Shown: positions 38,651-49,479 of the stretch, piece after piece | Layout of the letters: every line of letters begins with the position of its first letter | Numbering within the stretch: the stretch's first letter is position 1 | Source: Rhyzopertha dominica | Lineage: Eukaryota; Arthropoda; Insecta; Coleoptera; Bostrichidae | Assembly: GCA_025024175.1 (NCBI GenBank) | Contig: QCXZ01000138.1 | Location: forward strand, 558,002-622,001 | Reading direction: 5' to 3' | DNA: 64,000 bases | Position numbers and translations under genes: made by a program | The notes under the pieces: generated by a model | The model's database searches: none | Seen by the model: the letters and a program-made list of their open reading frames with translations, nothing else | What the model was told of the DNA's origin: nothing

Positions 38651-39189
38651 TGCTATGAGCGTTATTGATGAAGACAGAAACCTATAACTTATCTGCCTAC
38701 ACCAAACAAAAAGGTCAGAAACTAGCTGGGTGAGATGGCATACCTACGCCATCTCATCAACATACCATGTATGTCAACTCACCCAGAAGGACATTCCCGC
38801 ACTTTTTTTCTTTATCATAACAACGGCAGGCGCAAAGATATGAAATAAATACATTATTTTGAAGCTAAAAGACATGCGGAAAAAGTGGAACAATTTGCAC
38901 TTAAGCGATCGGCTTGTAATTTCTAGATATTCACAAAATACTTTTGCAAGTGGAAATTTTCGATCACCTCTGCGAACTATCATCGCGTGCACTGACCAGC
39001 ACCTAATACCGAATCAACTAGAACTTTCGCAGACGACTCAGGGCGTCTCTTTCTACGATCGGTGCACTCATGTGGCGCCAAATTTTGAATGTCAATTAAG
39101 AAACACGTCGTATGCCATCTCATCGGATATGCTGTCTCAGACACACTTCCCCTACGTACACATACATATGTCTATAATTTTTGCCACGT

Positions 39190-39895
39190 AACATTAGACA
39201 TGTTCCTTAAAAAAATCTGGCAAGTTTGTTTCTTTCCTTTGGTTTCAAAAATTTTATCGGTGTAATGTGTTTTCATATTCGAAGCAAGTTCATAACCTTT
39301 CATGTCACTTTGCTCTTTTGCTAACCGTTTGAGATGTTTCGCTGTAGTCATACCATCTACCAGATTTTTAATTGAAGAATCTACAGCTTCTACAGAGTCC
39401 TCCGCTTCGTCATCAACTTACTCAGGATCATGGAATAAAAGAGTTGTTGTTAATGCTGAGTAGAGGTCATCTTCTTCTACCACATGTTGATCGTCCAAAT
39501 TAATAAAATCATCAGGATGAACTTTGGTGTTACCGATCGCGTCCAATTCTCTCAAAATCTGTTGAACAGTTGCTAAAGGAATTTCATCTTCGGGAGGTTC
39601 TTGGCAAAGTAAATAGCGTCTAAATGGTCAATGGATTTGGTTAAATTTTGAACAGAATCGACTGTATCGATCTGAACCAAAATGTGTTTTAAAATGAGCA
39701 TTCCATAAAATATTTTGAAATTTCTAATTCCTTGATCAAGGGGGTGAAAACTAATGTGTTGGGCGGAAGAAATAAGATTTTTATGTTGCCAGCTTTAAAT
39801 CTCAGGGATGTGATGCGGTATTATCTAAAAACAAGTATTTTTCTCTTCTTTAGCGTTTGTAGGTTATGTCGTGGATATGGGAAATAAATTAATTT
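39190..39895 (-). mobile_element. Pogo/Tigger transposase, C-terminal half (split by the Gypsy element)
   Basis: On the minus strand KRKILVF is followed by IKILFLPPNT and PLIKELE, the DDE_1 region around the last catalytic residues of Tigger-type transposases. An acidic tail (VDDEAEDSVEAVDSSIKNLV) follows. Stops interrupt it. The matching upstream half lies at 45215-45650, on the other side of the LTR retrotransposon, in the same orientation. Confidence 0.7.
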
Positions 39896-40129
39896 TGTAA
39901 CACGTGACAACGCCGCCAACATGCCAGCCAATCGCTGCGCATAGCCGCCGGGATTTGACTATTCCAATCGTTTTTCTTTCAATAGACACATGTCATATAT
40001 GTGCTGTAGAACACGCGAGTACGCGGTAGTTCAAATAAAGTTTTGTTGAATTTCATCAGTGTGTCGTGTCATTCTTTATTTTACCAGCAAGCACTTGCAT
40101 TAATTTTGTGTGGCACCCTCCGTGTTACA
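39896..40129 (+). repeat. 5' LTR (234 bp)
   Basis: Starts TGTAACACGTGACAACG and ends CCTCCGTGTTACA. It contains AATAAAG near its middle (about 40037), a likely polyadenylation signal. It is identical by eye to the 3' LTR. Confidence 0.95.
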
Positions 40130-40132
40130 TAA

Positions 40133-40150
40133 ATTGGCGACCCAACTTGG
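40133..40150 (+). other. Putative primer-binding site of the Gypsy element
   Basis: TTGGCGACCCAACTTGGGCC begins about 4 bases inside the 5' LTR, where minus-strand primers anneal in LTR retrotransposons. The tRNA was not identified. Confidence 0.5.
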
Positions 40151-40271
40151 GCCTAAGTTCCCAAATAGCAGTGAAATACTAGTTGAAAAGACAGGTGCAA
40201 ACACGCCGAGAAAACGTGTGCCTCGCCCCTCAGAGCCCCCTTCGCTGGAGCTGCGATCTACGGATGCAATC

Positions 40272-42656
40272 ATGGATCAACAACAGCCCTCTACTTCGAA
40301 TGTGGTAATGAGCAATCAACAGTTCCAAGACTTGCTTCAAGGTATTTTAAAAATGACAACACCCGTGACCACGGTTGAGCCGTCTGCAACGCAACATTCG
40401 GTAAGTGGAAACTTTTCCAAATGTCAATCGAGATTCGCTGGTGACAAAACCGAAGACGTAAACGCTTTTATAGACGCTATTACGGTATATAAAGAGTGCA
40501 TGAACATTTCCGATGCGAACGCGTTGAAGGGTTTGCCTATGCTATTGGACAAACTAGCAGCAACATGGTTTTGTGGCGCAAAATGTAATATTGCAACCTG
40601 GAACGATGCATTAGATGGACTTCGTCATGTGTTCGGACATAAAGCTCCACCGCATCGCATTTTTAGACAATTGTTTGCCCGCGAACAAAACAGTGACGAA
40701 CCAACGGACGTATTCGTTAGCGAATGCCGCGCTCTCCTCGCGCAGTTGCCAGACGCACCGCCGTTGCACGAAATACACAAACTTGATATGGTGTACGGAC
40801 TACTGAATAGGAAAATTCGAGAGAAGTTGCCTCGCGAACAAATTAACGATTTCAACACGCTAANTAGTAAAGCGCGTGCTATCGAGGTTAACCTTCACGA
40901 GTCATCTTATACCACGCCCGTGCAGAAGAGAAAAGTAGAAAAAACTCAGAAGATGCGCCCGCGCTGCGATTTCTGTAAAGCTTTCGGCCACGTTCAAAAC
41001 GAATGTAGAAAATTCGCTGGCAGTAATACGAAGAAAACGCAAGAAAACATTGTTCGTCCTGCCGTTACCTGTTTCGGTTGCGGTAATCCGGGATTCGTCA
41101 GGAGTCAATGTCCTAATTGCCAACGTAAAGGTACGACGCCGCGTAACGAAGTTATACGTGAAACAATCTCGGACAACGTTGAATTAATGTTTACGAGCGC
41201 TTCTGGACCAGAAATACAGGATCTACGTCCACTTATATTTATTTCTGTACAAGGCATGTCAGGTTTAGCGCATGTTGATACTGGTGCAAGACACAGCATT
41301 GCAGGTCAGAAGTTAACCCAAAGAGTGTTGAGCTCCAATTATCCACATTGCACAACAACAATGAATATGGTGTTAGCAGATGGGAAAAAACGTCTCATAC
41401 AAGCTATAACGTTTACAACTGTTATAGAGCTTGCAGAACGACCAATTGAGATTGGGTTCATTGGTGTACCGGATCACGTGAACAGTAAGATGTTGCTAGG
41501 GATTGATTTCATCAATAAAGCTGGAATGGTGCTCAATCTAGCGCAACACACATGGTGGTTTAACGATAAGCCCAACGAAGTACGCGACTTCCGTCGTTTG
41601 ACACAAAGCAAAGATGTGACAGTGCTGTCGACATTAAGCATTGAAGATGGAGAAAGTGTACTGAGAGGTAGAGAGAAGGATCAATTCGACCAACTCTTGC
41701 AAAATAACTCCGATGTTTTCGCTAGTAGTGGACCCCCTACGCCTTTTGCTCAGCATGTCATCAAGTTGACCGATGAGATTCCAATTGCAGTACCACCGTA
41801 CCGAATGTCGGAACCGAAAAAGGTAATTCTGCGTGAACAGCTAGATGAATTGCTAGAACAGGATATCATAGAGGAAAGTGAATCGCCCTATGCTGCTCCA
41901 ATAGTATTGGTGCCCAAAAAGGATTCAGGATTTAGAGTCTGCATTGATTATCGCCGTTTGAATGCCAAAACAGTACCAGATAGATACCCATTACCGAGAG
42001 TAGAAGACCTGTTGCATGCTGCCAAACAGTACAAATATATCACAACGCTTGATTTGAAATCAGGGTACTATCAAGTCGAGGTAAGGCCGGAGGATAGGGA
42101 CAAAACCGGTTTTATCACTCCTTTCGGAAGTTTTCGTTTCAAACGTATGCCATTCGGGCTACGCAACTGTCCATCAACTTTTCAGAGATTGATAGACCGA
42201 TTTAGAGCAGGATTGCAAGATATAACAATCTTGGCTTACCTTGACGACATGATGATATTGTCGACAAGTTTCGAAGAGCACTTAAACGATCTTCAATGTG
42301 TGTTCGATCGCCTAAGGTTGTTCAAATTAAGAGTGAATGCCAAGAAGTGCCGATTTGCCCATTCTCAAGTCAAATACCTTGGTCATCTAATCACTCCTAA
42401 CGGAATAAAACCCGATGACGCTAAAGTAAGCGCAATTATGAATATGAAAGAACCCCGTAATGTTAAGGAATTGTTAACATTTCTGCAAACCTGTTCATGG
42501 TTTAGACGATTCGTAAGGAATTTTTCAGAAATTGTCCAACCCTTAACTACACTAACTCGTAAGAATGTCACATGGAAATGGGGAGAAGAGCAAAAGACAG
42601 CTTTTCAAAGACTTAAGGAAGCTTTAACNTCCGAGCATATATTAAAAAGCAGCTGA
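40272..42656 (+). CDS. Gypsy Gag-PR-RT polyprotein (first part of gag-pol)
   Basis: The start is chosen at the ATG at 40272 (MDQQQPST), after the primer site; the frame is open further upstream into the LTR. Gag ends in two zinc knuckles, CDFCKAFGHVQNEC (about 40970) and CFGCGNPGFVRSQC (about 41070). The protease has HVDTGARHS (about 41275). RT carries PYAAPIVLVPKK, CIDYRRLN, TLDLKSGYYQV, MPFGLRNCPSTFQR and the YLDD active site (about 42240). The frame ends at TGA 42654 because one extra base in an A run near 42640 shifts it; the sequence just upstream holds an N at 42629. RNase H continues in the next frame. The break may be a real mutation or a sequencing error. Another N lies at 40864. Confidence 0.9.
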   Translation: MDQQQPSTSNVVMSNQQFQDLLQGILKMTTPVTTVEPSATQHSVSGNFSKCQSRFAGDKTEDVNAFIDAITVYKECMNISDANALKGLPMLLDKLAATWFCGAKCNIATWNDALDGLRHVFGHKAPPHRIFRQLFAREQNSDEPTDVFVSECRALLAQLPDAPPLHEIHKLDMVYGLLNRKIREKLPREQINDFNTLXSKARAIEVNLHESSYTTPVQKRKVEKTQKMRPRCDFCKAFGHVQNECRKFAGSNTKKTQENIVRPAVTCFGCGNPGFVRSQCPNCQRKGTTPRNEVIRETISDNVELMFTSASGPEIQDLRPLIFISVQGMSGLAHVDTGARHSIAGQKLTQRVLSSNYPHCTTTMNMVLADGKKRLIQAITFTTVIELAERPIEIGFIGVPDHVNSKMLLGIDFINKAGMVLNLAQHTWWFNDKPNEVRDFRRLTQSKDVTVLSTLSIEDGESVLRGREKDQFDQLLQNNSDVFASSGPPTPFAQHVIKLTDEIPIAVPPYRMSEPKKVILREQLDELLEQDIIEESESPYAAPIVLVPKKDSGFRVCIDYRRLNAKTVPDRYPLPRVEDLLHAAKQYKYITTLDLKSGYYQVEVRPEDRDKTGFITPFGSFRFKRMPFGLRNCPSTFQRLIDRFRAGLQDITILAYLDDMMILSTSFEEHLNDLQCVFDRLRLFKLRVNAKKCRFAHSQVKYLGHLITPNGIKPDDAKVSAIMNMKEPRNVKELLTFLQTCSWFRRFVRNFSEIVQPLTTLTRKNVTWKWGEEQKTAFQRLKEALXSEHILKSS

Positions 42657-44721
42657 CTCTTCACTTCCGTACATTTTACGCACCGACGCTAGTGCGTATG
42701 CACTGGGTGCAGCTTTACTCCAGGGGGAGTCACCTCACGAAGAGAGACCAGTAGAATATGCGAGTCGATTACTCTCGCCCGCCGAGATGAACTACTCGAC
42801 AACAGAACGAGAAGCACTAGCGGTAGTATGGGCCGTAGACAGATTCAGAGGATATCTGGATGGTGCGAAAGTGCTAGTTCGATCAGATCATCAACCATTA
42901 AGATGGCTACTATCCTTGAGATCACCAACTGGAAGATTGGCCAGGTGGGCTCTTATACTACAGTCTTTTGACGTAGAAATTGAGTATACTCCAGGAAGAT
43001 GCAATTTAATTGCAGACACTCTAAGCAGACCGCCAAAGTTCAGTACAGAAAATGAAGTCTGTACAGTGATTGCCGAGCTGCCTACCAAAGGAACCGCTGA
43101 AACTAGGCGCGAACAGATCGAAGACCCTGAATTGAAGATTGTGATAGACAGTCTAGAGAACTCCGACCAACATGATGAAACAGATGTAACAAGATGGACA
43201 GATCGTGGATATTTTATGCTAAATGGTGTGCTTTATCGTTTTTCACCCGACTCAGATAGTGAAGAAGCACAATTAGTTGTCCCTAAGTCTTGCATAACCG
43301 AAGTATTGCAAAAGTATCACGATTCAGAATTATCTGGACATTATGGTGTCGAGAAAACTCTGCAAAGAATCGCATCCCGATATTATTGGATGGGTATGAG
43401 GAAAAGCGTTACTGACTACGTAAAGGCCTGTATTGAATGCCAACGTTATAAACCGAGTAATGCGAAACCTGTTGGTTTACTCCAGACCCCAGTACAATCG
43501 CAAAGGTTTGAAGTTTTGTCGATTGACCTTTTTGGTCCACTGCCCGAAACCTCAACTGGAGAGAGATGGGTGCTAATAGTAGAAGACATCGCCACCGGAT
43601 GGGTAGAACTGTTCCCATTAACTGTAGCAACAGCGGAAGCTTGTGCTCGATGCCTAATAGACGAAGTGATTCTTCGATATGGAACTCCCCGTAGAGTCAT
43701 TAGCGACAATGGAAGCCAATTTGTAAGTAACGTAATGCAGAAAGTTGCACATTGCCTAGGTTTCAAACAAAACCTTGTGCCATTGTATCATCCACAAGCG
43801 AATCCTGTGGAGCGCAAGAATCGAGACCTGAAAGTTCAACTATCAATGCTAACGCAAGGAAACCACACTGCCTGGAAAGCCGCACTTCCTAGTGTCAGAT
43901 TCGCAATGAATACGGCCAAAAGTCTTACGACCGGTTATACGCCTGCATATTTAACCTTTGGAAGGGAACTACGTACACCCGATGATGTACATCGAGACCT
44001 ACGAGCTATCGTGTCCGCAGAGACGTTTGTACCTCAAATCACTCCTTATCTGCGACTAATGGCTCGAACCTNGCATAAGTCCAAGGAAGAACACGAGAAG
44101 AGGCAAGATTTGTCNAAGAAGCAAGCCGACAAAAGGAGACGACCTGGGAAACCCTATCGTCCAGGAGATCAAGTACTGGTTGTTTCACACACACTCAGCA
44201 GCTCTTCACAAGGATACACATCGAAGTTTGCTCCCCGCCGGGATGGGCCCTACATTGTGCTACAACAAATGTCTCCCACCACGTTCCAGCTAGCAACACT
44301 TCAGAATCCCAGGGATTCCATCGGTGTATACCACCAATCTGCTCTGCAGCCTTATGTGTGCCGGAATGATGCGGCGCCCGCCCCAGTACGCCCTATCCGC
44401 AAAAGAGGCCGACCGCGTCGCGATGCCTCCTCGAACTTTCGTTATGGTGCGCGAACATCCAACGGTACCGTACAGCGCAGTGAACGCGAGCAAAGTAGTG
44501 CCGGTGCCGGACCGACCAAAGCATTCGTTAGCCCATCAACGTCAGCCGAGATGACAGCACCCCAACATCCATCTCTGACAACTCCACGCCACCCAGTTCA
44601 AGAGAGTCCAGCTCCGCAGCGAAGAACTTCGCCACGGCAGGCGAGCGCCTCAAACTCCGGTTGCCTGCGTTGTCCAGGATGTCAACCTAAGAAGAAGTTG
44701 GTCCATTCCCGTGGACGTTAG
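42650..44721 (+). CDS. Gypsy RNase H-integrase (second part of gag-pol)
   Basis: The frame opens at about 42650 and the first ATG is at 42787. RNase H has RTDASAYALGAALLQG and YSTTEREALAVVWA. The integrase zinc domain is HYGVEKTLQR to KACIECQRYK (about 43340-43450). The catalytic triad is in LSIDLFGPLP, ISDNGSQF and NPVERKNRD, with 34 residues between the second Asp and Glu. The C-terminus is Pro/Arg-rich with RKRGRPRRD, an AT-hook-like motif. It is not an independent gene but the continuation of 40272-42656. N bases fall at 44072 and 44115. Confidence 0.9.
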
Positions 44722-44730
44722 GAATGAACC

Positions 44731-44742
44731 AAAGGGGGAGTG
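44731..44742 (+). other. Polypurine tract of the Gypsy element
   Basis: AAAGGGGGAG lies immediately before the 3' LTR, the expected plus-strand primer site. Confidence 0.8.
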
Positions 44743-44976
44743 TGTAACACGTGACAACGCCGCCAACATGCCAGCCAATCGCTGCGCATAGCCGCCGGGA
44801 TTTGACTATTCCAATCGTTTTTCTTTCAATAGACACATGTCATATATGTGCTGTAGAACACGCGAGTACGCGGTAGTTCAAATAAAGTTTTGTTGAATTT
44901 CATCAGTGTGTCGTGTCATTCTTTATTTTACCAGCAAGCACTTGCATTAATTTTGTGTGGCACCCTCCGTGTTACA
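44743..44976 (+). repeat. 3' LTR (234 bp)
   Basis: Same start, end and sequence as the 5' LTR at 39896-40129. It is followed by the ATTT duplication. Confidence 0.95.
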
Positions 44977-45007
44977 ATTTTAGATATTAATAATTAACAA
45001 TTTAATT

Positions 45008-45044
45008 GAGACGTTTCGGAAGCGGCCGCTTCCATCTTCAAGTC
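45008..45044 (-). ncRNA. Penelope-type hammerhead-like motif (degenerate)
   Basis: On the minus strand TTGAAGA (45041-45035) stands where CTGAAGA is expected. A bulged T and a perfect 6-bp helix II follow (GGAAGC 45033-45028 with GCTTCC 45023-45018), then GAAA (45017-45014) and CGTC with C at 45010. The layout, including the bulged T, is the same as the motif inside the Penelope-like element at 63.1 kb. C3 is changed to T. The surrounding 45011-45215 may be a Penelope fragment. Confidence 0.5.
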
Positions 45045-45214
45045 ATACATTAACAATGATGTGTGAGAGGCCTGCTACACCATTACATTTGATGCACACC
45101 TCAAACACATCACAAATGATGTGTTTTTTACATGGTAATTAGTGTCACATGTTTATAATTAATATGTTAACATTTATTAAAATTCGTATTTTGTCACGGC
45201 ATGTGACAATGTCA

Positions 45215-45650
45215 TGATGTCAAACAGGAAGGGTTCTGCATCTCTTCTGTAACTTCATCGTCCTGTCAAACCGAAGTAACCATTCAGTCATGATTTGGCA
45301 CGTCATCCAGGCCTTTTTGTTAAATTTCCTTACAGGCAAGGCATTCACACTTATTCTCTTGAATGCTCGAGGTTTGGCTGATTTTCCTATATCCAACAAT
45401 GGTTCCTTCCATCCAGCCATATTAACGCAATGTAAAATTGTTAGCCGATCTTATGGGGCAAGGCACGAATAAACAACCAGTGTTCTTTGGCATTGTAGAT
45501 GTCTTCTGCATTATAATCTCGAATTAGAGACGGCAATTTATCAGTAAAATTTGAAACATTTTCATTAACACCAGCAGATTCTGCGGAAATGCATCTGAAT
45601 GTCATGTCATGTGGAATTCTGAATTTTTCGAGCCATCCTTCCGATGCTTT
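45215..45650 (-). mobile_element. Pogo/Tigger transposase, N-terminal half
   Basis: On the minus strand FKASEGWLEKFRIPHDM is the CENP-B-type HTH. SLIRDYNAEDIYNA (usually NADETGLF) and LFIRALPHK follow, then GKSAKPRAFKRI, KKAWMTCQIMTEWLLRFDR. Several stops are present. It continues in the same orientation at 39895-39190 once the Gypsy insertion is removed. Confidence 0.75.
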
Positions 45651-45654
45651 AAAG

Positions 45655-46150
45655 TTTATTATCCCCAGCCTCTTTTATGGCGTCAATCGTTTCAAAATGC
45701 TTTCCGCGAAGTGGCAATTTGAGTTTTAGGATGAGGAAGAAGTCACCTTGTGCCATATTTGGTGAACACGGAGCTTGCGGAATGATGTTTACGTTGTTTT
45801 TGATCAAATAATCGTCGCGTATTAAGTGAGCAGTGTGAATCGGTGCATTATCGTGATGCAAAAAACATGTTTTGTTTGTCCATAATTCAGACCACGATAG
45901 ACGAATATTCTCTCTCAAATTTCGTAAAACTTGCACATACCATGCAACATTAGTTGGTTGACCATTCGGAAGGGATTCTCAATGCACAACACAACAATCG
46001 AAGAAAACAATCAACATTGTCTTGATTTTTGAGCGACTGACGAGGTTTTTTGGGTTTCGGCTCATCATTTGCGCGCTATTATTGTTGTGCGGTTTCGACG
46101 TCATATTCACGTTCCGTCACCAGTTAGCATGCATACTTAAATATTGTACT
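45655..46150 (-). mobile_element. Mariner transposase fragment
   Basis: On the minus strand VLRNLRENIRL, LHHDNAPIHTAHLIRDD and a decayed form of SPDMAPCDFFL (SPNMAQGDFFL) are the catalytic half of a mariner (DD34D) transposase. Upstream pieces include KPKKPRQSLK. It abuts the Tigger fragment at about 45650. Confidence 0.75.
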
Positions 46151-46379
46151 TTCTAGTGGTTGCATCCATCCTTAAAACTCCTGTAGCAAATTTGACAAAA
46201 CCTAACGTTTGCAGTTTGTGTCGCAAAAATTGAAAGCCTCGCACTGTAAACACCCGATTACGTCAGTTGCTCTCTCCCAACAAACCTCTTAAGGACATTT
46301 CCCCGAGGTTGGAGTTTGGGATCGCATTTTTTCGGTCTTTTTTTGCTCGCAGTACCTTTGACACTGTCAAACCATCAAA

Positions 46380-47192
46380 AAATTTCAGAAGTAACACAGT
46401 ATATAAAGCATCTCTGAATATCTGCTTTTGGCCATGAAGACTACCGCCTGGCGTTTAACACTTTCATTTTCCGAATTTTTGACGAAACAACATGAAAATC
46501 TGCTAAAGAAGGCATGGCACGCAACTTTCCACAACTGTCGATAAAATAGGCATCTCCTACATACAACCACTTCGCAGTTCTTTGCGAGCAATATAATGTG
46601 AACTGAAGATCTTTAGTCAGCATATTGTTTCTAATTTATTTCATAAGATGGGAAATGTATAGGCGGCAATAGGCTGCTTCCATGAGTGTGACACTGATAC
46701 ACTTTTTAATATCCATAACGTCACACGGTCAGCTATTTCGCATTTCCTATTCACTCCGTCATATGTGAACCCCAATACTACATCCAGGTATTTGGAATTG
46801 AAATGCTGTTGAACAAACATTTCGTCAAACATTAGAATGCAACATTCTTCTGCACTACTCACTTGTTTTCTTTGTNATGCTTGAAGGCTGGGTTCACAAA
46901 TCAAACCNGGGTTAATAGGAATATGTCGAATGACTTTTCTAATAGTTTCGACACTGAGCAAACTGAAGCAGGTAGGCAGAAACCTGAAGCTCGTTGGCTT
47001 TTTGTGTATTGCCAAAGCAAGAATTTTGTCAACGAAAGAAAAGTTGCGTTTATATTTGCTCAAGCAGCAGTTTTTTAATTGGCAGAGAATAAAATTACGT
47101 GTTATTGGTTTTAGATGCTCCAGAATTTTGTAGTGAGCCTGTTTTATTATGACTGGAATTTGCATGTTGATAAACAGTATTAGCGAGTTCAT
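46380..47192 (-). mobile_element. P-element-like transposase fragment (1)
   Basis: On the minus strand FRFLPTCFSLLSVETIRKVI and CCILMFDEMFVQQHF, then HSWKQPIAAYTFPI, are the RNase H-like catalytic start of P-element/THAP9 transposases (47192-46641). After a stop, KTAKW-type sequence (QRTAKWLYVGDAYFID) and MPSLADFHVVSSKIRKMKV (46623-46441) follow. Two N bases and stops are present. Flanks 46150-46380 hold nothing recognised. Confidence 0.7.
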
Positions 47193-47609
47193 TAGGCGTA
47201 TTTTTACAAAAATAATATTTTTCTCGGATTAATGATCGAATACTGGCGAAGAGTTGCTATATTTATAAATGCTGAAAGAGTACTTTTTGAGCTATTTTTT
47301 TTAACTCGTTGACTTCCTGCGAAAAAAAACTTATTTAATGAGGTCATTTCTATTTTCTGTTCTTGATGATGTTCAGATAGACTATCTCCTCAACGGGCTA
47401 TTCTGAAATTGTGAAGAACAGAAATTAAAACATACTGGGGAATATTGAACTGTAGTTGGAAATTCGATAGGTCTTAATACTATAATAAGATGCACTTCAC
47501 ATTGGGGATATGTTACACTACAGAATGTATTTCTGATAAAGCACTTTGTATTTAATAGTAAATAAAACACATGTAACACTTAAAACTTCTTTTATTTAAG
47601 GCAAGAGAA

Positions 47610-47880
47610 TTATTTTATTATAAATTTTAATAATGTTTTTTTGTATTTCACCATTCTTCTTAAATCCTTGATTTTCAGTATGTTGAAACACTCCTCCAGA
47701 TAAATTTGATATTTTGCATTCAATTGTAGAAGGATCCCTTCACCATAGGTTGTTCGATGTTTCCTTGCATGTGTTACTAAATATCTTCTTCCCGGAACCA
47801 TATCTTCTATTGTTAGCCATTTTTTCTTGTTTAATTCTGCTATTATGCTTAATCTTCATGCTTAGATCCTTCGCTTCCTC
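47610..47880 (-). pseudogene. Copy 1 of an unrecognised C-terminal domain (ARKHRTTYGE family)
   Basis: The minus-strand frame includes WLTIEDMVPGRRYLVTHARK, then HRTTYGEGILLQLNAKYQIY and LEECFNILKIKDLRRMVKYK. The same domain recurs at 48150-48345 and 49480-49700, the latter following a RING gene. This copy is the best preserved over the domain but lacks the RING exons; a TGA closes the frame upstream. I do not recognise the family. Confidence 0.5.
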
Positions 47881-48109
47881 TGCTGCCATCTTTTTTTATG
47901 TAAACACTTGAGAACTGTCACTGGAACTGTTTTTTTCGCTTTGTTGACGACGACAACGACGACGTTAAATTTAAGTTTGCCTGTACTGGAGAATACTGAA
48001 ATGTAATTGGAAATTTGATAGATCCTAATAGTACAGAAAGTGCACTTCACATTGGTGAAATTGCGCACTACAAAATGTATTTCTAATAAAGCACTTTGTA
48101 GTTAATGGT

Positions 48110-48690
48110 GAATAAAACCCTTGTAAAATATAAAATATGTTTTATTCATGGTAAAAGAATTACATTATTATTTAATTTTACAATGTACATTCTATATTTT
48201 ACTATTTTCTTCAAATCTTCGGTGGTTAATATATTGTACCACTCCTCCAGGTAGAGCTATACTTCTGGTTCAATTCCAAAAGGACTCTCACCGTAAGTCG
48301 TGCGGTGTTTCCTCGCGTATTGTAACTGAATAGGCGCCACGTCGCTGTTGCGCAAGAATGTGGGGCTAAACAAATGCCCACAACGCATCAACAGATTTGC
48401 CCAGCATACCGAATACTACAAAGCGGGCATTCCAATAGGTCCTCCAGGAGGCTCTTGCGCCCTCTCAGCAGCTTAAAACTGAAACAAGAACAAAAGGCAA
48501 TTACTCAGTGTTTTATATAGAATAGCCGTAGAATTTTACTTACATGGCGGACAGATGCATAAGGAAGTTGAAGCACAGCTTGAATTTGTTTAACATGTCC
48601 ATGATTTCTGTGGTTGTTGTTGTTGTATGTGAAGATGCGCGAAACTAAGTAAAATTCGAGATTAGAGGCTTCCGTTATTTATAAAAGTGC
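48110..48690 (-). pseudogene. Internally deleted copy of the RING gene (unit 1)
   Basis: On the minus strand there is a TATA box (TTATAAATAACGG, about 48684-48672). Exon 1 follows (48603-48545, MDMLNKFKLCFNFLMHLS) with donor GTAAGT. The start of exon 2 (FKLLRGRKSLLEDLLECPLC) has the first zinc Cys intact. A stop falls after GQIC. Then sequence jumps near 48340 into the C-terminal domain (ARKHRTTYGE-like, ending at KKIVKYRM) and an AATAAA near 48110. It looks like a deletion derivative of the gene at 49.5-50.8 kb. Confidence 0.7.
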
Positions 48691-48784
48691 AGAGATTCCT
48701 GGCGGGGGTGTGAACTAGTAGATGGAAGCTTTCTCACACAGAAAACGGGAAAAAAAAACGCACCCTCGTTAGTATATGCGACCA

Positions 48785-48880
48785 CTTTGCAGTTTTTTGA
48801 GAGTCATGTAATGTGAACTGAAGTTGTTTAATTAGCAAATTGTTTCTAATTTACTTCAGAAGATGAGGAGGATCAAATAA
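48785..48880 (-). mobile_element. P-element fragment (2), short
   Basis: The minus strand reads QFTLHDSQKTAKW, closely matching QFTLYCSQRTAKW at about 46600 in the larger P-like fragment, including flanking non-coding bases. It is a partial copy in the same orientation. Confidence 0.6.
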
Positions 48881-48939
48881 CGAAATGATAGAATCATTCC
48901 CTATTTGAATTACGTCATGACATCCAATACCGTCAGTTT

Positions 48940-49085
48940 TGTTTGCTCGCGTGATCGTTATGGTGAAAGTGCGCCTCATCTAAAAACATAATGTTGTTAA
49001 AAGACGAAAATCTATCGAAACATCTGGTTAACGAAGCTGAGTCTTTTGGCAGCACCTGTTGACTTCAGTTCTTGAACTATCTGTA
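48940..49085 (-). mobile_element. Mariner/IS630-type transposase fragment
   Basis: The minus strand reads VQELKSTGAAKRLSFVNQMF and, after a frameshift, NNIMFLDEAHFHHNDHASKQ, the context of the first catalytic Asp. It is the same group as the element at 57.5-58.8 kb. Confidence 0.65.
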
Positions 49086-49167
49086 TCTGATAGGGATGGA
49101 GGTGCAATTTTGCAATAAGAAAGTAAATAAAAAATATCAAAAAATTAGAATTTAGCTATTCTGACTT

Positions 49168-49395
49168 ACCCGTTTCCGTACCTTGACTTTTTTTAGTTTC
49201 CCGCCGAAGCGCCGATAAAAGAGCATTAATGTTATTATTGCATTCGTCTACTGTTTTGTAAAACTCCACAGCCAGTTCGTCCCAATCATCATTCTTTTTT
49301 TATTTTGTTTTAATAATTTCGTTTTTTGTATCCCACAAAATCTTATTGCGATAACTGCCGATAAACTGTATGGCAGATTCTTCCGTCCACTTCAT
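49168..49395 (-). CDS. MADF-domain exon (Adf1-like)
   Basis: Starts ATG at 49395 (MKWTEESAIQFIGSYRNKIL, WDTKNEIIKTK) and continues DDWDELAVEFYKTV, then NINALLSALRRETKK, with a GTAAGT donor near 49168. This is the start and body of a MADF (SANT-like, DNA-binding) domain. There is an in-frame stop after KTK. The next exon is not found. MADF proteins occur both in hosts and as partners of PIF/Harbinger transposons; the TE-rich setting favours the latter, but this is an inference. Confidence 0.6.
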
Positions 49396-49479
49396 GATAC
49401 TTAAACTAAATAAAATACAACGAAAAATAGTGAATAAAACACTTGTAAAATATATAATTGTTTTATTCATGGTAAAAGA

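Larger units (their letters stand above)
39896..44976 (+). mobile_element. Full-length Ty3/Gypsy LTR retrotransposon, very recent insertion
   Basis: This is a 5081-bp element: two LTRs of 234 bp, flanking 4-bp ATTT duplications (39892-39895 and 44977-44980), a putative primer-binding site just inside the 5' LTR and a polypurine tract before the 3' LTR. By eye the LTRs are identical along their whole length. The gag-pol is one frame up to a single break near 42640. It inserted into a pogo/Tigger element. The order PR-RT-RH-IN and the integrase HPQANPVERKNR place it in Ty3/Gypsy. The clade is not assigned. Confidence 0.95.

Noticed and set aside
42640..42660. Programmed frameshift between RT and RNase H of the Gypsy element
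   Set aside because: Ty3/Gypsy frameshifts normally lie between gag and pol, not inside pol; an N base sits nearby, so mutation or sequencing error is more likely.
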